This document shows, piece after piece, positions 44,172 to 52,698 of a stretch of 64,000 nt of DNA. Where the stretch lies: NCBI GenBank assembly GCA_051011415.1, contig JBPCTY010000060.1:36382-100381 (forward strand), in the 5' to 3' direction. Both the position numbers and the translations under genes were made by a program. The stretch is from SZUA-442 sp051011415 (GTDB lineage: Bacteria > Actinomycetota > Acidimicrobiia > Spongiisociales > UBA5794). The first letter of the stretch is position 1. Each line of letters opens with the position of its first letter. Below the pieces are notes generated by a model. That model worked only from the letters and a program-made list of their open reading frames with translations, searched no databases and was not told the origin of the DNA.

Positions 44172-44714
44172 ATGACAAGAGCAAGTTCGGACACTCTCCT
44201 TCACCCGATTCGGCTTCGGATCGTGCTGTCAGCTGCGAACGAGGAAGTCACAACGGCTGATATCGCGGAGAGACTCCCGGATGTGCCGCAGGCTTCGCTC
44301 TACCGCCACATCGCCCGACTTGTCGACGCGGGCATGCTTGAGGTTTCGAGCGAACGGCCGATCCGCGGCGCCATCGAGCGAACATATCGCGTGAATTCCT
44401 CCGCCGTTGTGATGGGTCCCGAAGATGTCAGCCTCATGTCGAACGAGCAACATCTGCGCGCGTTTACGACCTTCGCGGCTGTCTTGATCGAGTCATACGG
44501 GCGATACCTGGGATCACCTGATGCCAACCCATCCATCGACGGTGTCAGCTTTCGACAGGCGCGTCTGTGGCTGAGCGAAGCTGAACTCGAACGCATGATC
44601 GCCGACCTTGGTGCGGCACTTGCGCCGTATCTCAGTCTCGAACCTGGTCCAGATCGATCCCCTCGGACGCTCAGTACGATGCTGATGCCTGAACCGCCTC
44701 CACCACAGGGCTGA
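44172..44714 (+). CDS. winged-helix transcriptional regulator (ArsR/HTH_20 type)
   Basis: A 180-residue DNA-binding protein. N-terminal HTH: TLLHPIRLRIVLSAANEEVTT and ADIAERLPDVPQASLYRHIARLVDAGML (about residues 8-60), the recognition helix being QASLYRHIARL. The wing carries Arg-rich ERPIRGAIERTYRV. The C-terminal part (90-180) is helical and may bind a ligand; no metal site is seen. Divergent from the esterase gene and followed after six bases by an ATP-grasp gene, so it may control both. Confidence 0.82.
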   Translation: MTRASSDTLLHPIRLRIVLSAANEEVTTADIAERLPDVPQASLYRHIARLVDAGMLEVSSERPIRGAIERTYRVNSSAVVMGPEDVSLMSNEQHLRAFTTFAAVLIESYGRYLGSPDANPSIDGVSFRQARLWLSEAELERMIADLGAALAPYLSLEPGPDRSPRTLSTMLMPEPPPPQG

Positions 44715-44720
44715 ATCGTT

Positions 44721-46109
44721 ATGGACCGCACGCAGATCGACGAATCAATCGACGCTTTGTATCGCGACAAGAAGTGGATTGTCACCGCCGATATCGCGGC
44801 AGGAGCAACCACCATCGTCGATGGGCTGAAGGACCATGGTGCCGAAAAGATCATGGTCGTATCGGGTATCGAAGGCGTCGGTGAGCTGCCAAAGGCGGAC
44901 CGCATCGCCTACACACGATCAACCGGCGACACGATCATGGGTGGCTTCCGAGCCTTCCACGACTCGATCGAACAACCTTCCGAAAGCCTGCTGAACTCGG
45001 TCGACGCCTTCGATCCGGCCTGCACTGCTCGCGTCAGAGGACAGGGCTTCGCGCGGCAGAACACCCTTGCGGGTAGGACGGTGTATGGGCGGAGACCCAA
45101 ATCATGGGGAGATCTGGAGGACAAGACCACCGTCGACGCACTCTGGCGCGCCGCTGGGCTGTCAATCGCACCATCGGTGGTCGTTCCCCTCGAGGAAGCT
45201 CCGACAGCATCCGCCGAACTAGGCACAGAGCTCGGGACGGTGTGGGCCGCCGACAACCGCGATGGGTGGCATGGCGGCGGCGAGTACACCAAGTGGGTCA
45301 AGGACCCCAGCGACGTTTCGTCCACAGTCGCGTGGCTCGACGGCAGAACTACCAACGTGCGGGTCATGCCGTTTCTCGATGGGTTGCCGTGTTCGATCCA
45401 CGGTTTCATCACCAACGATGGTGTTGCAGTGTTCAACCCCGTCGAGTTGTACATCCTGCGCACCCTCGACTCGCCTGGGTTCTACTACGCCCGAGTTGGA
45501 AACCTCTGGGAGCCGCCAGCATCGGGATCGAAAGAGATGCGAGCAGCAGTGCGCTCTGTAGCTGACGTGCTCTCACGCGAAGTCGGCTACCTCGGATCGT
45601 TTGGGATCGACGGCGTGCTCACGACGGAGGGGTTTCGACCGACCGAACTGAACCCTCGGATGAGTGTTGGGTCAGGAATCCAGTGGTTCGGTTCAGGACT
45701 GCCTCTCGCAGACATGGAGCTGATGCTCTACGAGGGCGACATGGAAATCGATGCACGATGGCTGGAGTCCGTTGTCACCGGGTGGGCAAAGGGGAACCGG
45801 CGGGCGAGCTTCATGTTGCCAACGACATCGCCAGTCACGGAGCAAACCGAGATCGGTTTTCGCTTTGGCGACGGGGACGTCACTGCGGTCGACCTTGATG
45901 AACAGGGTGAACCGTCGGAGGAGACGGATGGCACGATGCGAATCGGCCCGTCCAACTTCGGAGGCGTAGCGTTGGTCCGGCTTGACTCTGATCGAATCGA
46001 ACGCGGGCCGTCAACGGCGCCGCTCGCGATTCCCCTTATGGAGCTGGCAAGAGACCTTTGGGATATCGATCTACCGGACTGCGCTGCAGCACCCGACGTC
46101 ACTCGTTGA
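44721..46109 (+). CDS. ATP-grasp domain protein, substrate unknown
   Basis: A 462-residue protein with ATP-grasp features: DKTTVDALWRAAGLSIAPS (about residues 134-152) as the entry helix, GGGEYTKWVKD for the ATP loop region, and the C-terminal metal/ATP motif DGVLTTEGFRPTELNPRMS (about 298-316), with Glu-x-Asn-x-Arg. It would be a carboxylate-amine ligase or related enzyme. The C-terminal 100 residues have no match that I recognise. It follows the HTH regulator by six bases and precedes a convergent flavin reductase gene. Confidence 0.7.
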   Translation: MDRTQIDESIDALYRDKKWIVTADIAAGATTIVDGLKDHGAEKIMVVSGIEGVGELPKADRIAYTRSTGDTIMGGFRAFHDSIEQPSESLLNSVDAFDPACTARVRGQGFARQNTLAGRTVYGRRPKSWGDLEDKTTVDALWRAAGLSIAPSVVVPLEEAPTASAELGTELGTVWAADNRDGWHGGGEYTKWVKDPSDVSSTVAWLDGRTTNVRVMPFLDGLPCSIHGFITNDGVAVFNPVELYILRTLDSPGFYYARVGNLWEPPASGSKEMRAAVRSVADVLSREVGYLGSFGIDGVLTTEGFRPTELNPRMSVGSGIQWFGSGLPLADMELMLYEGDMEIDARWLESVVTGWAKGNRRASFMLPTTSPVTEQTEIGFRFGDGDVTAVDLDEQGEPSEETDGTMRIGPSNFGGVALVRLDSDRIERGPSTAPLAIPLMELARDLWDIDLPDCAAAPDVTR

Positions 46110-46113
46110 CGAT

Positions 46114-46614
46114 CTAGGCGCCGTCAGGGATCGCCCTGGCAAAACCTCTGTGGACATACAGCAACGGCTCGCCGTCAGGGTCGGTTCGGCCGCCGGCGAT
46201 GACCTCGCCGTAGATCACCCAGTGATCTCCCACCTCGTCGCTTCGAACGACATTGCACTCGAAGTGGCCATATGCCTGGTCGAGGACCGCACCACCCACG
46301 CCGGAACTCGGCGGAGTGTGGTTCGAATCGCCGAACTTGTCGGCACCGCTGGTTGCAAACAACATTGCGAGGTCGCCGGTTCCTTGCGGAAGGAAGTTGA
46401 CCGTGTAGCTCTCAGTAGCGAGAAAGGCTTCCAGCGAGGCAGATCGCTTGTCCACGCACACGAGCACGACCGGAGGATCGGCAGACACGCTCGTGAATGC
46501 GGAAACGGTCATTCCGCTTGGCGAATCAGATACCCCGTTTGGAGGGATCGTCACCACTGTCGTTGTCGCAGCAACAGCGGACATCATGTCCTTGAACTTG
46601 TCTGGTGTCAGCAC
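46114..46614 (-). CDS. flavin reductase domain protein (HpaC-like)
   Basis: A protein of about 166 residues with a flavin reductase/FMN-binding split-barrel pattern: FKDMMSAVAATTTVVTI, SGMTVSAFTSVSADPPVVLVCV, TVNFLPQGTGDLAMLF and YGHFECNVV. The family supplies reduced flavin to monooxygenases or binds FMN directly. GTG 46614 is chosen because it begins just before the first conserved strand; a TTG start at 46638 is possible. No monooxygenase gene is adjacent. Convergent with the ATP-grasp gene, four bases apart. Confidence 0.75.
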   Translation of the reverse strand: MLTPDKFKDMMSAVAATTTVVTIPPNGVSDSPSGMTVSAFTSVSADPPVVLVCVDKRSASLEAFLATESYTVNFLPQGTGDLAMLFATSGADKFGDSNHTPPSSGVGGAVLDQAYGHFECNVVRSDEVGDHWVIYGEVIAGGRTDPDGEPLLYVHRGFARAIPDGA

Positions 46615-46715
46615 GCTTCTCCGGATGTCGGGACGCAATCGTAACCGGACCGCGATCGCCCAGCGATCAACACCGTGGGCCTCTCAGCCGCCGTCGCGTC
46701 GTCACGTCACGGTTT

Positions 46716-47540
46716 CTACGCAGGGTGTACGAACACTCGATAAACAGCAGCGACGATCAGGGCTGCGAACACTGGACCAAGAAGCCAGAAACCCGCCGTT
46801 CCCGCAATCACTGCGGCCCAGATGCATGCAGTCCCTGCACCCAGCCGACCAAACCGCACCCGGACCGCGTCAATGCGACCGCCTCGTTTGTCGGTTCTGG
46901 CTTCGACATCAATTGGCCGTGCAGCGAGCAGGGTCGCGGCGCCCGCCACAGCAGCAAGCACATAGGCGGTGGCCGTCACTTCTGCATCGAACGGCGAAGT
47001 CTCCCAAATCGCAAGAACACTCAGCGATGCACCGGCAACCACACCAACACCGAATGCAATCAAGCCCGGTGTGCGCAGCTCCCCCACCTCTGGTGCGGCC
47101 CAGAGCCAGATCAGCACCATGACCCCGCCGAGCCATGCAACAGGCTCGATCGCGGCGGCAAACCCGATAGCGAGAAGCGCCGCAACATCAACGGGCCGCA
47201 CGGCTGCACCGATGGTGCCAACCACCACTCGGATCCCGAGCATGGTCACCCCAGCAGCCAACGCACCGGGGGGACTCCACAGTGCGAAGGCCAGACCCAG
47301 CACCAGAGCCCACTGTGCGACTCCTGCGTTGTCGGGATCGAGTTCCCTGCCGACCGCCCAGGCCAGGTACACACCGACAGAGGAGGTGATGGCGACGAGA
47401 ACCGAGCGTCCATCAACAAGAAGTGCTTGCACGACCAGCACGACAAGAGCGACGCCCCATCCGCTGATTGCAAACCGATTGGATGGGTTCTTCATCACAA
47501 GCCCACGGCCGAGGGCGGTTGGATACGGGCGAACAGTCAT
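46716..47540 (-). CDS. polytopic membrane protein, unknown function
   Basis: A 274-residue protein with about eight membrane segments and few charged residues outside the loop REARTDKRGGRIDAVRVRF-like stretch near residue 215. No recognised family motif; not a clear transporter signature. The upstream ATG 47540 is used, but a second Met 15 residues later is possible. It sits directly after the di-haem protein gene (10-base gap) on the same strand, so the two may be one transcript. Confidence 0.6.
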   Translation of the reverse strand: MTVRPYPTALGRGLVMKNPSNRFAISGWGVALVVLVVQALLVDGRSVLVAITSSVGVYLAWAVGRELDPDNAGVAQWALVLGLAFALWSPPGALAAGVTMLGIRVVVGTIGAAVRPVDVAALLAIGFAAAIEPVAWLGGVMVLIWLWAAPEVGELRTPGLIAFGVGVVAGASLSVLAIWETSPFDAEVTATAYVLAAVAGAATLLAARPIDVEARTDKRGGRIDAVRVRFGRLGAGTACIWAAVIAGTAGFWLLGPVFAALIVAAVYRVFVHPA

Positions 47541-47550
47541 GGCGGAGACG

Positions 47551-48936
47551 CTAGAGCGATTTCAGGAAGTTGATCACACGCTCTCGGTCCCCTTCGGAGA
47601 GCGCGGCGAAGGCATTTCGCGCTACCTCAGACTCGCCTCCGTGCCACAGAACCGCCTCTTCAATTGTCCTTGCGCGGCCGTCATGAAGGAATCCGGCCGA
47701 GGAGTTGACGGTCCGCGTGAGTCCGAGACCCCACAGCGCTGGAGTCTTCCACTCTCGAGCGGCGGCATCTCCATCGCTTCGACCGTCGGACAAGCCTTCT
47801 CCCATGTCGTGGAGGAGAAGGTCGGTGTAGGGATAGATGGTTTGATTCGACAGCGCTTCGATCTCGTGGTCTCCGGTGGTCCACCGTCGGACATGGCACG
47901 AGTCACACCCCAGGGACTCAAAGATCTTGGATCCTTCGATGACGGACGCATCCTCCGCAAACGGTCGCGATGGGACCGCCAGTGTCTGGGTGTAGAAGAC
48001 CACGTCGTCGAATCGCTCGTCCCCAATTTCCGGGAAGCCACCTGACTCGGCGTCGCGACAGGCCGCCTGCACCGGTGGGCAGTTCTCCCCAGGGAGGAGA
48101 GGCGAGGTGATCCCCAGATCCCTCAGATAGGCAATTGCGGTCTGGTCTTCCACCGATGCGACGTTGGCTTTGTGACCAAAGCGGCCAAGAACCTCCACAT
48201 CCGAGCCGAGAGGCCTGACGTAGTGCAGCCTGCCGGACACGCCATCGCCGTCTGCATCGTCTGGATCTGCACCACTCACGATCTCCTCAGTAGCGATCGC
48301 CTCAAGGAGACCCAATCCGATCAGCTGCGGAGCGAGTCGGACGGAGAGGGCTGTTCGATCCGAGAGATCGGAGAAGTTGCCCGTCGCCCGGACTTCTGGG
48401 CGACGAAGTACGTACGGCGTACCGTCCGCGTACTCCCCGCTGATCTCAACCCAGTCAACCGAGAACGAGCCCTCGGAAGGAACACTGGGAATGCCGAACG
48501 CCTGCAGTTGATCGGCGTAGTCGTCGAGGATCGCTCTGCCACCGTGGCCATTGGTGAAACCGAGGACTCCGATGCTCTCATCACTATCAGCCCCCGGCGC
48601 GCTCGACCGACCATCACCGATATGGCACGCAGCGCACGACGTCGCAAGAAACGTTGGACCCAAACCGTCGCGTTCGGGCGAACCCGTTGAAGCTTCGACC
48701 CAGGGCTCGGTGAAGAAGTCATCTCCAACCCGAAATCGTGCCACCTCGTCCGTCGAGAGGTTTGCAGCTGGTTGGCTGAAGGCACCGGGTCCCTGCACAT
48801 TCACAGATGTCTCTCCGCCAGGGGCACTCGGGCCTTCCGCATAGTTGTTGTAGCCGCGAACCAGGCCGCAGCCAGCAAGAACCACCGAAAGGGCGCCGAG
48901 AAGCATCAACGTCGAAGGCGTGAGACGAGAGGACAT
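47551..48936 (-). CDS. di-haem c-type cytochrome lipoprotein (DUF1111, thiol oxidoreductase-like)
   Basis: A 461-residue exported lipoprotein (lipobox VVLAGC, Cys23) with two haem-binding CxxCH motifs: TSCAACHIGDG and LGCDSCHVRRW. The stretch ERDGLGPTFLATSCAACH and the C-terminal AGFLHDGRARTIEEAVLWHGGE, the latter also peroxidase-like, are the DUF1111 signature. Electron transfer partner and substrate are unknown. It needs the System I machinery encoded at 28525-34938 to receive haem. ATG 48936 fits the signal peptide; a Met seven residues upstream is possible. Confidence 0.9.
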   Translation of the reverse strand: MSSRLTPSTLMLLGALSVVLAGCGLVRGYNNYAEGPSAPGGETSVNVQGPGAFSQPAANLSTDEVARFRVGDDFFTEPWVEASTGSPERDGLGPTFLATSCAACHIGDGRSSAPGADSDESIGVLGFTNGHGGRAILDDYADQLQAFGIPSVPSEGSFSVDWVEISGEYADGTPYVLRRPEVRATGNFSDLSDRTALSVRLAPQLIGLGLLEAIATEEIVSGADPDDADGDGVSGRLHYVRPLGSDVEVLGRFGHKANVASVEDQTAIAYLRDLGITSPLLPGENCPPVQAACRDAESGGFPEIGDERFDDVVFYTQTLAVPSRPFAEDASVIEGSKIFESLGCDSCHVRRWTTGDHEIEALSNQTIYPYTDLLLHDMGEGLSDGRSDGDAAAREWKTPALWGLGLTRTVNSSAGFLHDGRARTIEEAVLWHGGESEVARNAFAALSEGDRERVINFLKSL

Positions 48937-49048
48937 CGCACGAGGGTATCTAGGCATTCATTCAAGAATCTTCACGAACCGGTCGATTCCTCTTCCTCAA
49001 GGAATTTCTTGAGTACGCTGGTCATCAACGACCGAAATGGGGGGTCGG

Positions 49049-50272
49049 ATGGGTAAACGCACGAGCCAGGGCAGTTCGTCATCTGATGCACAGGTTCGCA
49101 AGGCACCGCGAACGCTGTTCGGCACTCTTGTCCGCGTGATCGCGATCGCAGCGGGTGCCCTGCTCATTGTGTTCCTGCTCACTGGGTGGATCTACTCGGG
49201 GCAGATCCGCGATGGCGCCCTCAAGCCGCCAACGAACGAACCGCCCTCGCTCGATTGGGAGGTCGTGAGCTCCGGCAACACCGTTTCGCTCCAGGCATCG
49301 AGCGGAGCAGACCAAGCTGGCCAGGAGGGCATGTCTGGTCTGTATTTTGAGAACGGCTATGCCCACACCATCGATCTGGTCTCCTCGACCGATGGGGGTG
49401 GAACCACAACCGATGTGCGATCCATGGAGTCCGGCTCAACACCACCTGCCGTAGGAACGGATGTCAAGGTCGATGAATACTTCTATCGGGGTGACCCGAT
49501 GTCTGCCCTCGGAATCGAATTCGAGAGCGTGTTCTACGCCTCCGATATTGGAAGCTTCCCGGCCTGGTACATCGAAGGGACCACGGACACTTGGGCGATT
49601 CTCGTGCACGGCAAGGGTGCCACGCTCGAAGAGACCCTCCGCGTCATCCCAACCTTCCACGAGCTTGGGTACCACGTCATGGCGATCACCTACCGAAATG
49701 ACATCGGCACACCTCGGGATCCGAGCGGCTACCACCAATACGGCGTCACTGAGTGGAAGGACCTCGCAGCGGCCGTGCGCTACGCACATGATCACGGCGC
49801 AGAGGACCACGTCCTCTATGGAGCGTCAATGGGAGGCGCTGTCGTCACGTCATATCTGACACAGTCAACACTCCGGAACTTCACCAAGGGTGCGATCCTC
49901 GACTCACCTGTGCTGAGCTTTGAAGCCTCCGTCGACTTCCGAGCCTCCGAGACAGAACTCCCGCTCCTCCCGATCACGGTGCCGGACGTCGTGACCACCT
50001 TCGCGAAGTGGATCTCATCTTGGCGTTTCGACGTGGACTGGGATGCCTCCAACTACCTCGCTCAGGAGAAGTTGACAAACCTCCACGCTCCAATGCTCGT
50101 CGTCCATGGCACCGAGGACATCTCGATTCCATATGCGACGAGTGCGCAGCTTGCAGAGGAGCGGCCCGATATCACCACGCTCATGACCACCGATGCGGGC
50201 CACATGCGGTCGTGGAACATCGGCCCAACGGAGCTGCAGGAAGCGATAACCGCGTTCCTCGCCGATCTCTAG
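49049..50272 (+). CDS. membrane-anchored alpha/beta hydrolase
   Basis: A 407-residue protein with an N-terminal membrane helix (VIAIAAGALLIVFLLTGWIY, about 30-50) and an extracytoplasmic hydrolase domain. The nucleophile elbow is YGASMGGAVVTSYL, the acid is in VHGTEDISIP and the base His in TDAGHMRSWN; the oxyanion region is LVHGKGATLEE. ATG 49049 follows GGGGGGTCGG; an ATG at 49037 lacks a binding site. Substrate unknown, perhaps a cell-wall or lipid ester. Confidence 0.85.
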   Translation: MGKRTSQGSSSSDAQVRKAPRTLFGTLVRVIAIAAGALLIVFLLTGWIYSGQIRDGALKPPTNEPPSLDWEVVSSGNTVSLQASSGADQAGQEGMSGLYFENGYAHTIDLVSSTDGGGTTTDVRSMESGSTPPAVGTDVKVDEYFYRGDPMSALGIEFESVFYASDIGSFPAWYIEGTTDTWAILVHGKGATLEETLRVIPTFHELGYHVMAITYRNDIGTPRDPSGYHQYGVTEWKDLAAAVRYAHDHGAEDHVLYGASMGGAVVTSYLTQSTLRNFTKGAILDSPVLSFEASVDFRASETELPLLPITVPDVVTTFAKWISSWRFDVDWDASNYLAQEKLTNLHAPMLVVHGTEDISIPYATSAQLAEERPDITTLMTTDAGHMRSWNIGPTELQEAITAFLADL

Positions 50273-50338
50273 AGGCGGGCCGGTCGACATGCAACCGCTC
50301 GTTGGCTTGGGCCAAGCTTGCGAACCGACGGTGTCGGC

Positions 50339-50695
50339 ATGAATGTTGAGGGGCACGCCGACAAACTGATCCGCGGGGCGACCGAGCGCGGTGAGATGGA
50401 TGCCGCAGGTGCCGGCCAACCGCTCGGAGCACTCACGAACGATCCGGACTGGTGGATCAGGGCCTTTCTCGAGCGAGAACTCATCCCAGACCGGTATGAG
50501 GAGATGCGCGCATCGATCGACAGGCGGGTTGCATCAGCCGTCGAGCAAGACACCCTCGATGATGCACGAGCACTACTTGCGCAGGCGAATGCCGATGCGA
50601 CGAGATGGAATGCGGAGGCGCCGGCCGACTTCCAGATTGCAGAGGTTTCAGAGATCGACCTTGTCACCAGACGCGCTCAGCGCCCGGCCAGATGA
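50339..50695 (+). CDS. DUF1992 (DnaJ-homologue subfamily C member 28 domain) protein
   Basis: A 118-residue protein with the DUF1992 pattern: GHADKLIRGATERGEMDAAGAGQPL, then DPDWWIRAFLERELIPDR and an even helix with ARALLAQANADATRWN. The family is uncharacterised, named after eukaryotic DNAJC28, and lacks a J domain. ATG 50339 is used; a TTG at 50318 would add seven residues. Cytosolic. It is encoded after the membrane hydrolase and convergent with the two-component locus. Confidence 0.75.
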   Translation: MNVEGHADKLIRGATERGEMDAAGAGQPLGALTNDPDWWIRAFLERELIPDRYEEMRASIDRRVASAVEQDTLDDARALLAQANADATRWNAEAPADFQIAEVSEIDLVTRRAQRPAR

Positions 50696-50729
50696 CCGGG
50701 CGCTGAGGAGCAGGGTGGGAGTGGTTCGT

Positions 50730-51251
50730 TTAGGCGGTGTCGCCTTCGGCTTCATCGCTTCCTGAGCGCTTTGCCCTGCGGTCCATGCGGTGCTCCTTGC
50801 GGAGTTCCTTCAGCTCTTCGGAGGTGATCTGACCATCGGCCGCTGCTTCAGCAAAGATTCCGTCCGGATCGTTGAACGGGTGGTCATCACCGAGCTCCGC
50901 CAGCTCTGAAGAGTCGATCACATCGTCTTCGAGCATCTCCTTCACCTGTTCACGTGCAGCTTGACGTTCTTCCTGGCGAGCCTCACGTTCTGCCTTCAGC
51001 TCTTCGTGCTTTGCGGCAAGAGCCTCCTGAACAGCATCGGCCTGTGGCTGGGTGAGAGTCCCGTCCGTCACCAGTGAACTCAGGACCTCCTCGAGGTGTT
51101 CGCCTCGCTCCGGCTTCTCCGAGTCCGTGTCGGTGGTCGTCTGGACCTCGACCGATTGTGCACTGGCTGTGCCCGTGGTCACTGTGGAAGCGACAAAGGC
51201 GCCTGCAACCAGGACTCCTGCGGCTGCTGCCGCTGCGATGAACCGTTTCAT
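50730..51251 (-). CDS. small secreted helical protein with degenerate EF-hand-like loops
   Basis: A 173-residue exported protein. Signal peptide with cleavage near ATASA at about residue 31 (MKRFIAAAAAAGVLVAGAF). The mature part has a charged coiled coil (EELKAEREARQEERQAAREQ, residues about 88-107) and two short loops, EDDVIDSSELAEL and AADGQITSEELKEL, which follow the EF-hand pattern with several ligand positions missing. It ends in a basic and acidic tail. The gene lies directly downstream of the histidine kinase gene and has a tandem repeat in its promoter region, which suggests control by that system. Function unknown. Confidence 0.75.
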   Translation of the reverse strand: MKRFIAAAAAAGVLVAGAFVASTVTTGTASAQSVEVQTTTDTDSEKPERGEHLEEVLSSLVTDGTLTQPQADAVQEALAAKHEELKAEREARQEERQAAREQVKEMLEDDVIDSSELAELGDDHPFNDPDGIFAEAAADGQITSEELKELRKEHRMDRRAKRSGSDEAEGDTA

Positions 51252-51321
51252 GATGTTCTCCTTTGGTTGGCATCACCCTCAAAGGTTCACAATCAAGTTC
51301 GGAGAAAGTGTGGTGCTGCGC

Positions 51322-51341
51322 TGAGAGAACGGTGAGAGAAC
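51322..51341. promoter_or_regulatory. tandem direct repeat, candidate response-regulator box
   Basis: TGAGAGAAC occurs at 51322-51330 and again at 51333-51341, a perfect nine-base repeat with an 11-base period, 71-90 bases before the ATG of the secreted protein gene (minus strand: GTTCTCTCA twice). OmpR-family regulators bind such one-helical-turn repeats, and a TCTCTC (51345-51350) makes an inverted arm with the second copy. Binding by the regulator at 52698-53384 is inference. Confidence 0.55.
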
Positions 51342-51357
51342 GAATCTCTCCGTGGTT

Positions 51358-52698
51358 CTATGTGGTTGGGATGGTGAATCCAACCTCGGCGCCAGTCACG
51401 GTGGGACGATTGCGAGCGAAGACCGTTCCCCCATGGTCAGCCACGATCGCATCAACAATCGAGAGACCAAGCCCAGACCCTGCTGTTGTTCGGGCAACAT
51501 CGCCTCGGTAGAAGCGTTCGAAGACGTGGGGTAGGTCTGCGTCAGGTATACCCGGACCGCTGTCGATCACGGTTACTGAACCATCAGCAACCTCGATCAT
51601 GATCTCGGAGTCCTCTGGCGACCACTTGTCCGCATTCGAGACGACGTTTGAGACCGCACGCTCCAATGCATCGTGGCGACCTGTGACGACCGTGCCCTGC
51701 TGAGCCTCCACTCGTACGGTGCGGCCGTTTCGCCGATGGACGCGACCAGCAACGCGGTCGGCGATCTCCGCCAGATCAACGTCCGCAAGCGGCTCCTCCA
51801 CGTAGCGATCAGTTGCAAGGTCGACGATTTCTGTGACGAGCGAGCTCAGCTCTTCAACTTCCTCGTTGGCTGCATCGATCATCGTGGCCCGCTCATCCGG
51901 CTCGACCTCGTGTCTCTGCAGGACCTCGAGGTTCATCCGGAGGGCGGTCAACGGTGTCCTTAGTTCGTGGCCTGCGTCTCTCACGAGTCGCACCTGCTGT
52001 GCACGAGACGATTCGAGTTGCTCCAGGAGATCGTTGAACGCCGCAGCGAGCTGTGCGACTTCGTCGTCACCGTCAACATCGAGCCTCACCCCGAGTTCCT
52101 CAGTCTTTGCGACATGGGCGACGTCGTCTCTGAGCCCCTCGATCGGCTTCACGGCGTTTCTTGACACGAGCATTCCCAGCAGCGCAGCAACGGCGATACC
52201 GACCAGGGATCCGAAAAGAAGCAGCGTGGCAAACTGTGCCAGGGTCTCATCTGCCTCAGTCAACGGTCTCGCTATCTGAACCCAAAGGTCAAGGTCCTCC
52301 TGGTACACCGTGACAACGCGGAGATGGAGACCATCGACATAGACCGACCAAAGAGTCGGCTCTTCCGGATTGAGCATCTCCCCCTCAGGAAGTGGGAGCA
52401 CAAGATCGTCCTCACCGGCATTCAGCACTGACCCGTCGGAGAAGATCACCTGGTAATAGACGGCGTCGAAGTCCCCACGCAAAGGACGAAAGATGGCGTT
52501 GGTCACGGCGCCGAGGTTCGCCGGATTGCGTCGAATCTCCGGCACATTCTCGATGACCTCGGCGCGTCGGAGCAGGCTCTCATCGATTGGCTCGAGAACC
52601 TGTTGTCGTGCCCCGAGAAACGCACCTACCGAAACAAGAACAACGGTGATGGCGACGGCGGCCGCCGAAACGACAGTGATGCGGCGGCGTATCGACAT
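51358..52698 (-). CDS. sensor histidine kinase, MprB/TcrB-like
   Basis: A 446-residue membrane kinase: membrane helix 1 (about 9-30), extracytoplasmic sensor (31-155), membrane helix 2 (about 158-180), HAMP (180-235), then HisKA with the phosphoacceptor His244 in DAGHELRTPLTALR, N box NVVSNADKWSP, G1 DSGPGIP, F box, and G2 GSGLGLS. The sensor part is short and has no Cys or His pair. The start TGATG overlaps the regulator stop by one base. Confidence 0.93.
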   Translation of the reverse strand: MSIRRRITVVSAAAVAITVVLVSVGAFLGARQQVLEPIDESLLRRAEVIENVPEIRRNPANLGAVTNAIFRPLRGDFDAVYYQVIFSDGSVLNAGEDDLVLPLPEGEMLNPEEPTLWSVYVDGLHLRVVTVYQEDLDLWVQIARPLTEADETLAQFATLLLFGSLVGIAVAALLGMLVSRNAVKPIEGLRDDVAHVAKTEELGVRLDVDGDDEVAQLAAAFNDLLEQLESSRAQQVRLVRDAGHELRTPLTALRMNLEVLQRHEVEPDERATMIDAANEEVEELSSLVTEIVDLATDRYVEEPLADVDLAEIADRVAGRVHRRNGRTVRVEAQQGTVVTGRHDALERAVSNVVSNADKWSPEDSEIMIEVADGSVTVIDSGPGIPDADLPHVFERFYRGDVARTTAGSGLGLSIVDAIVADHGGTVFARNRPTVTGAEVGFTIPTT

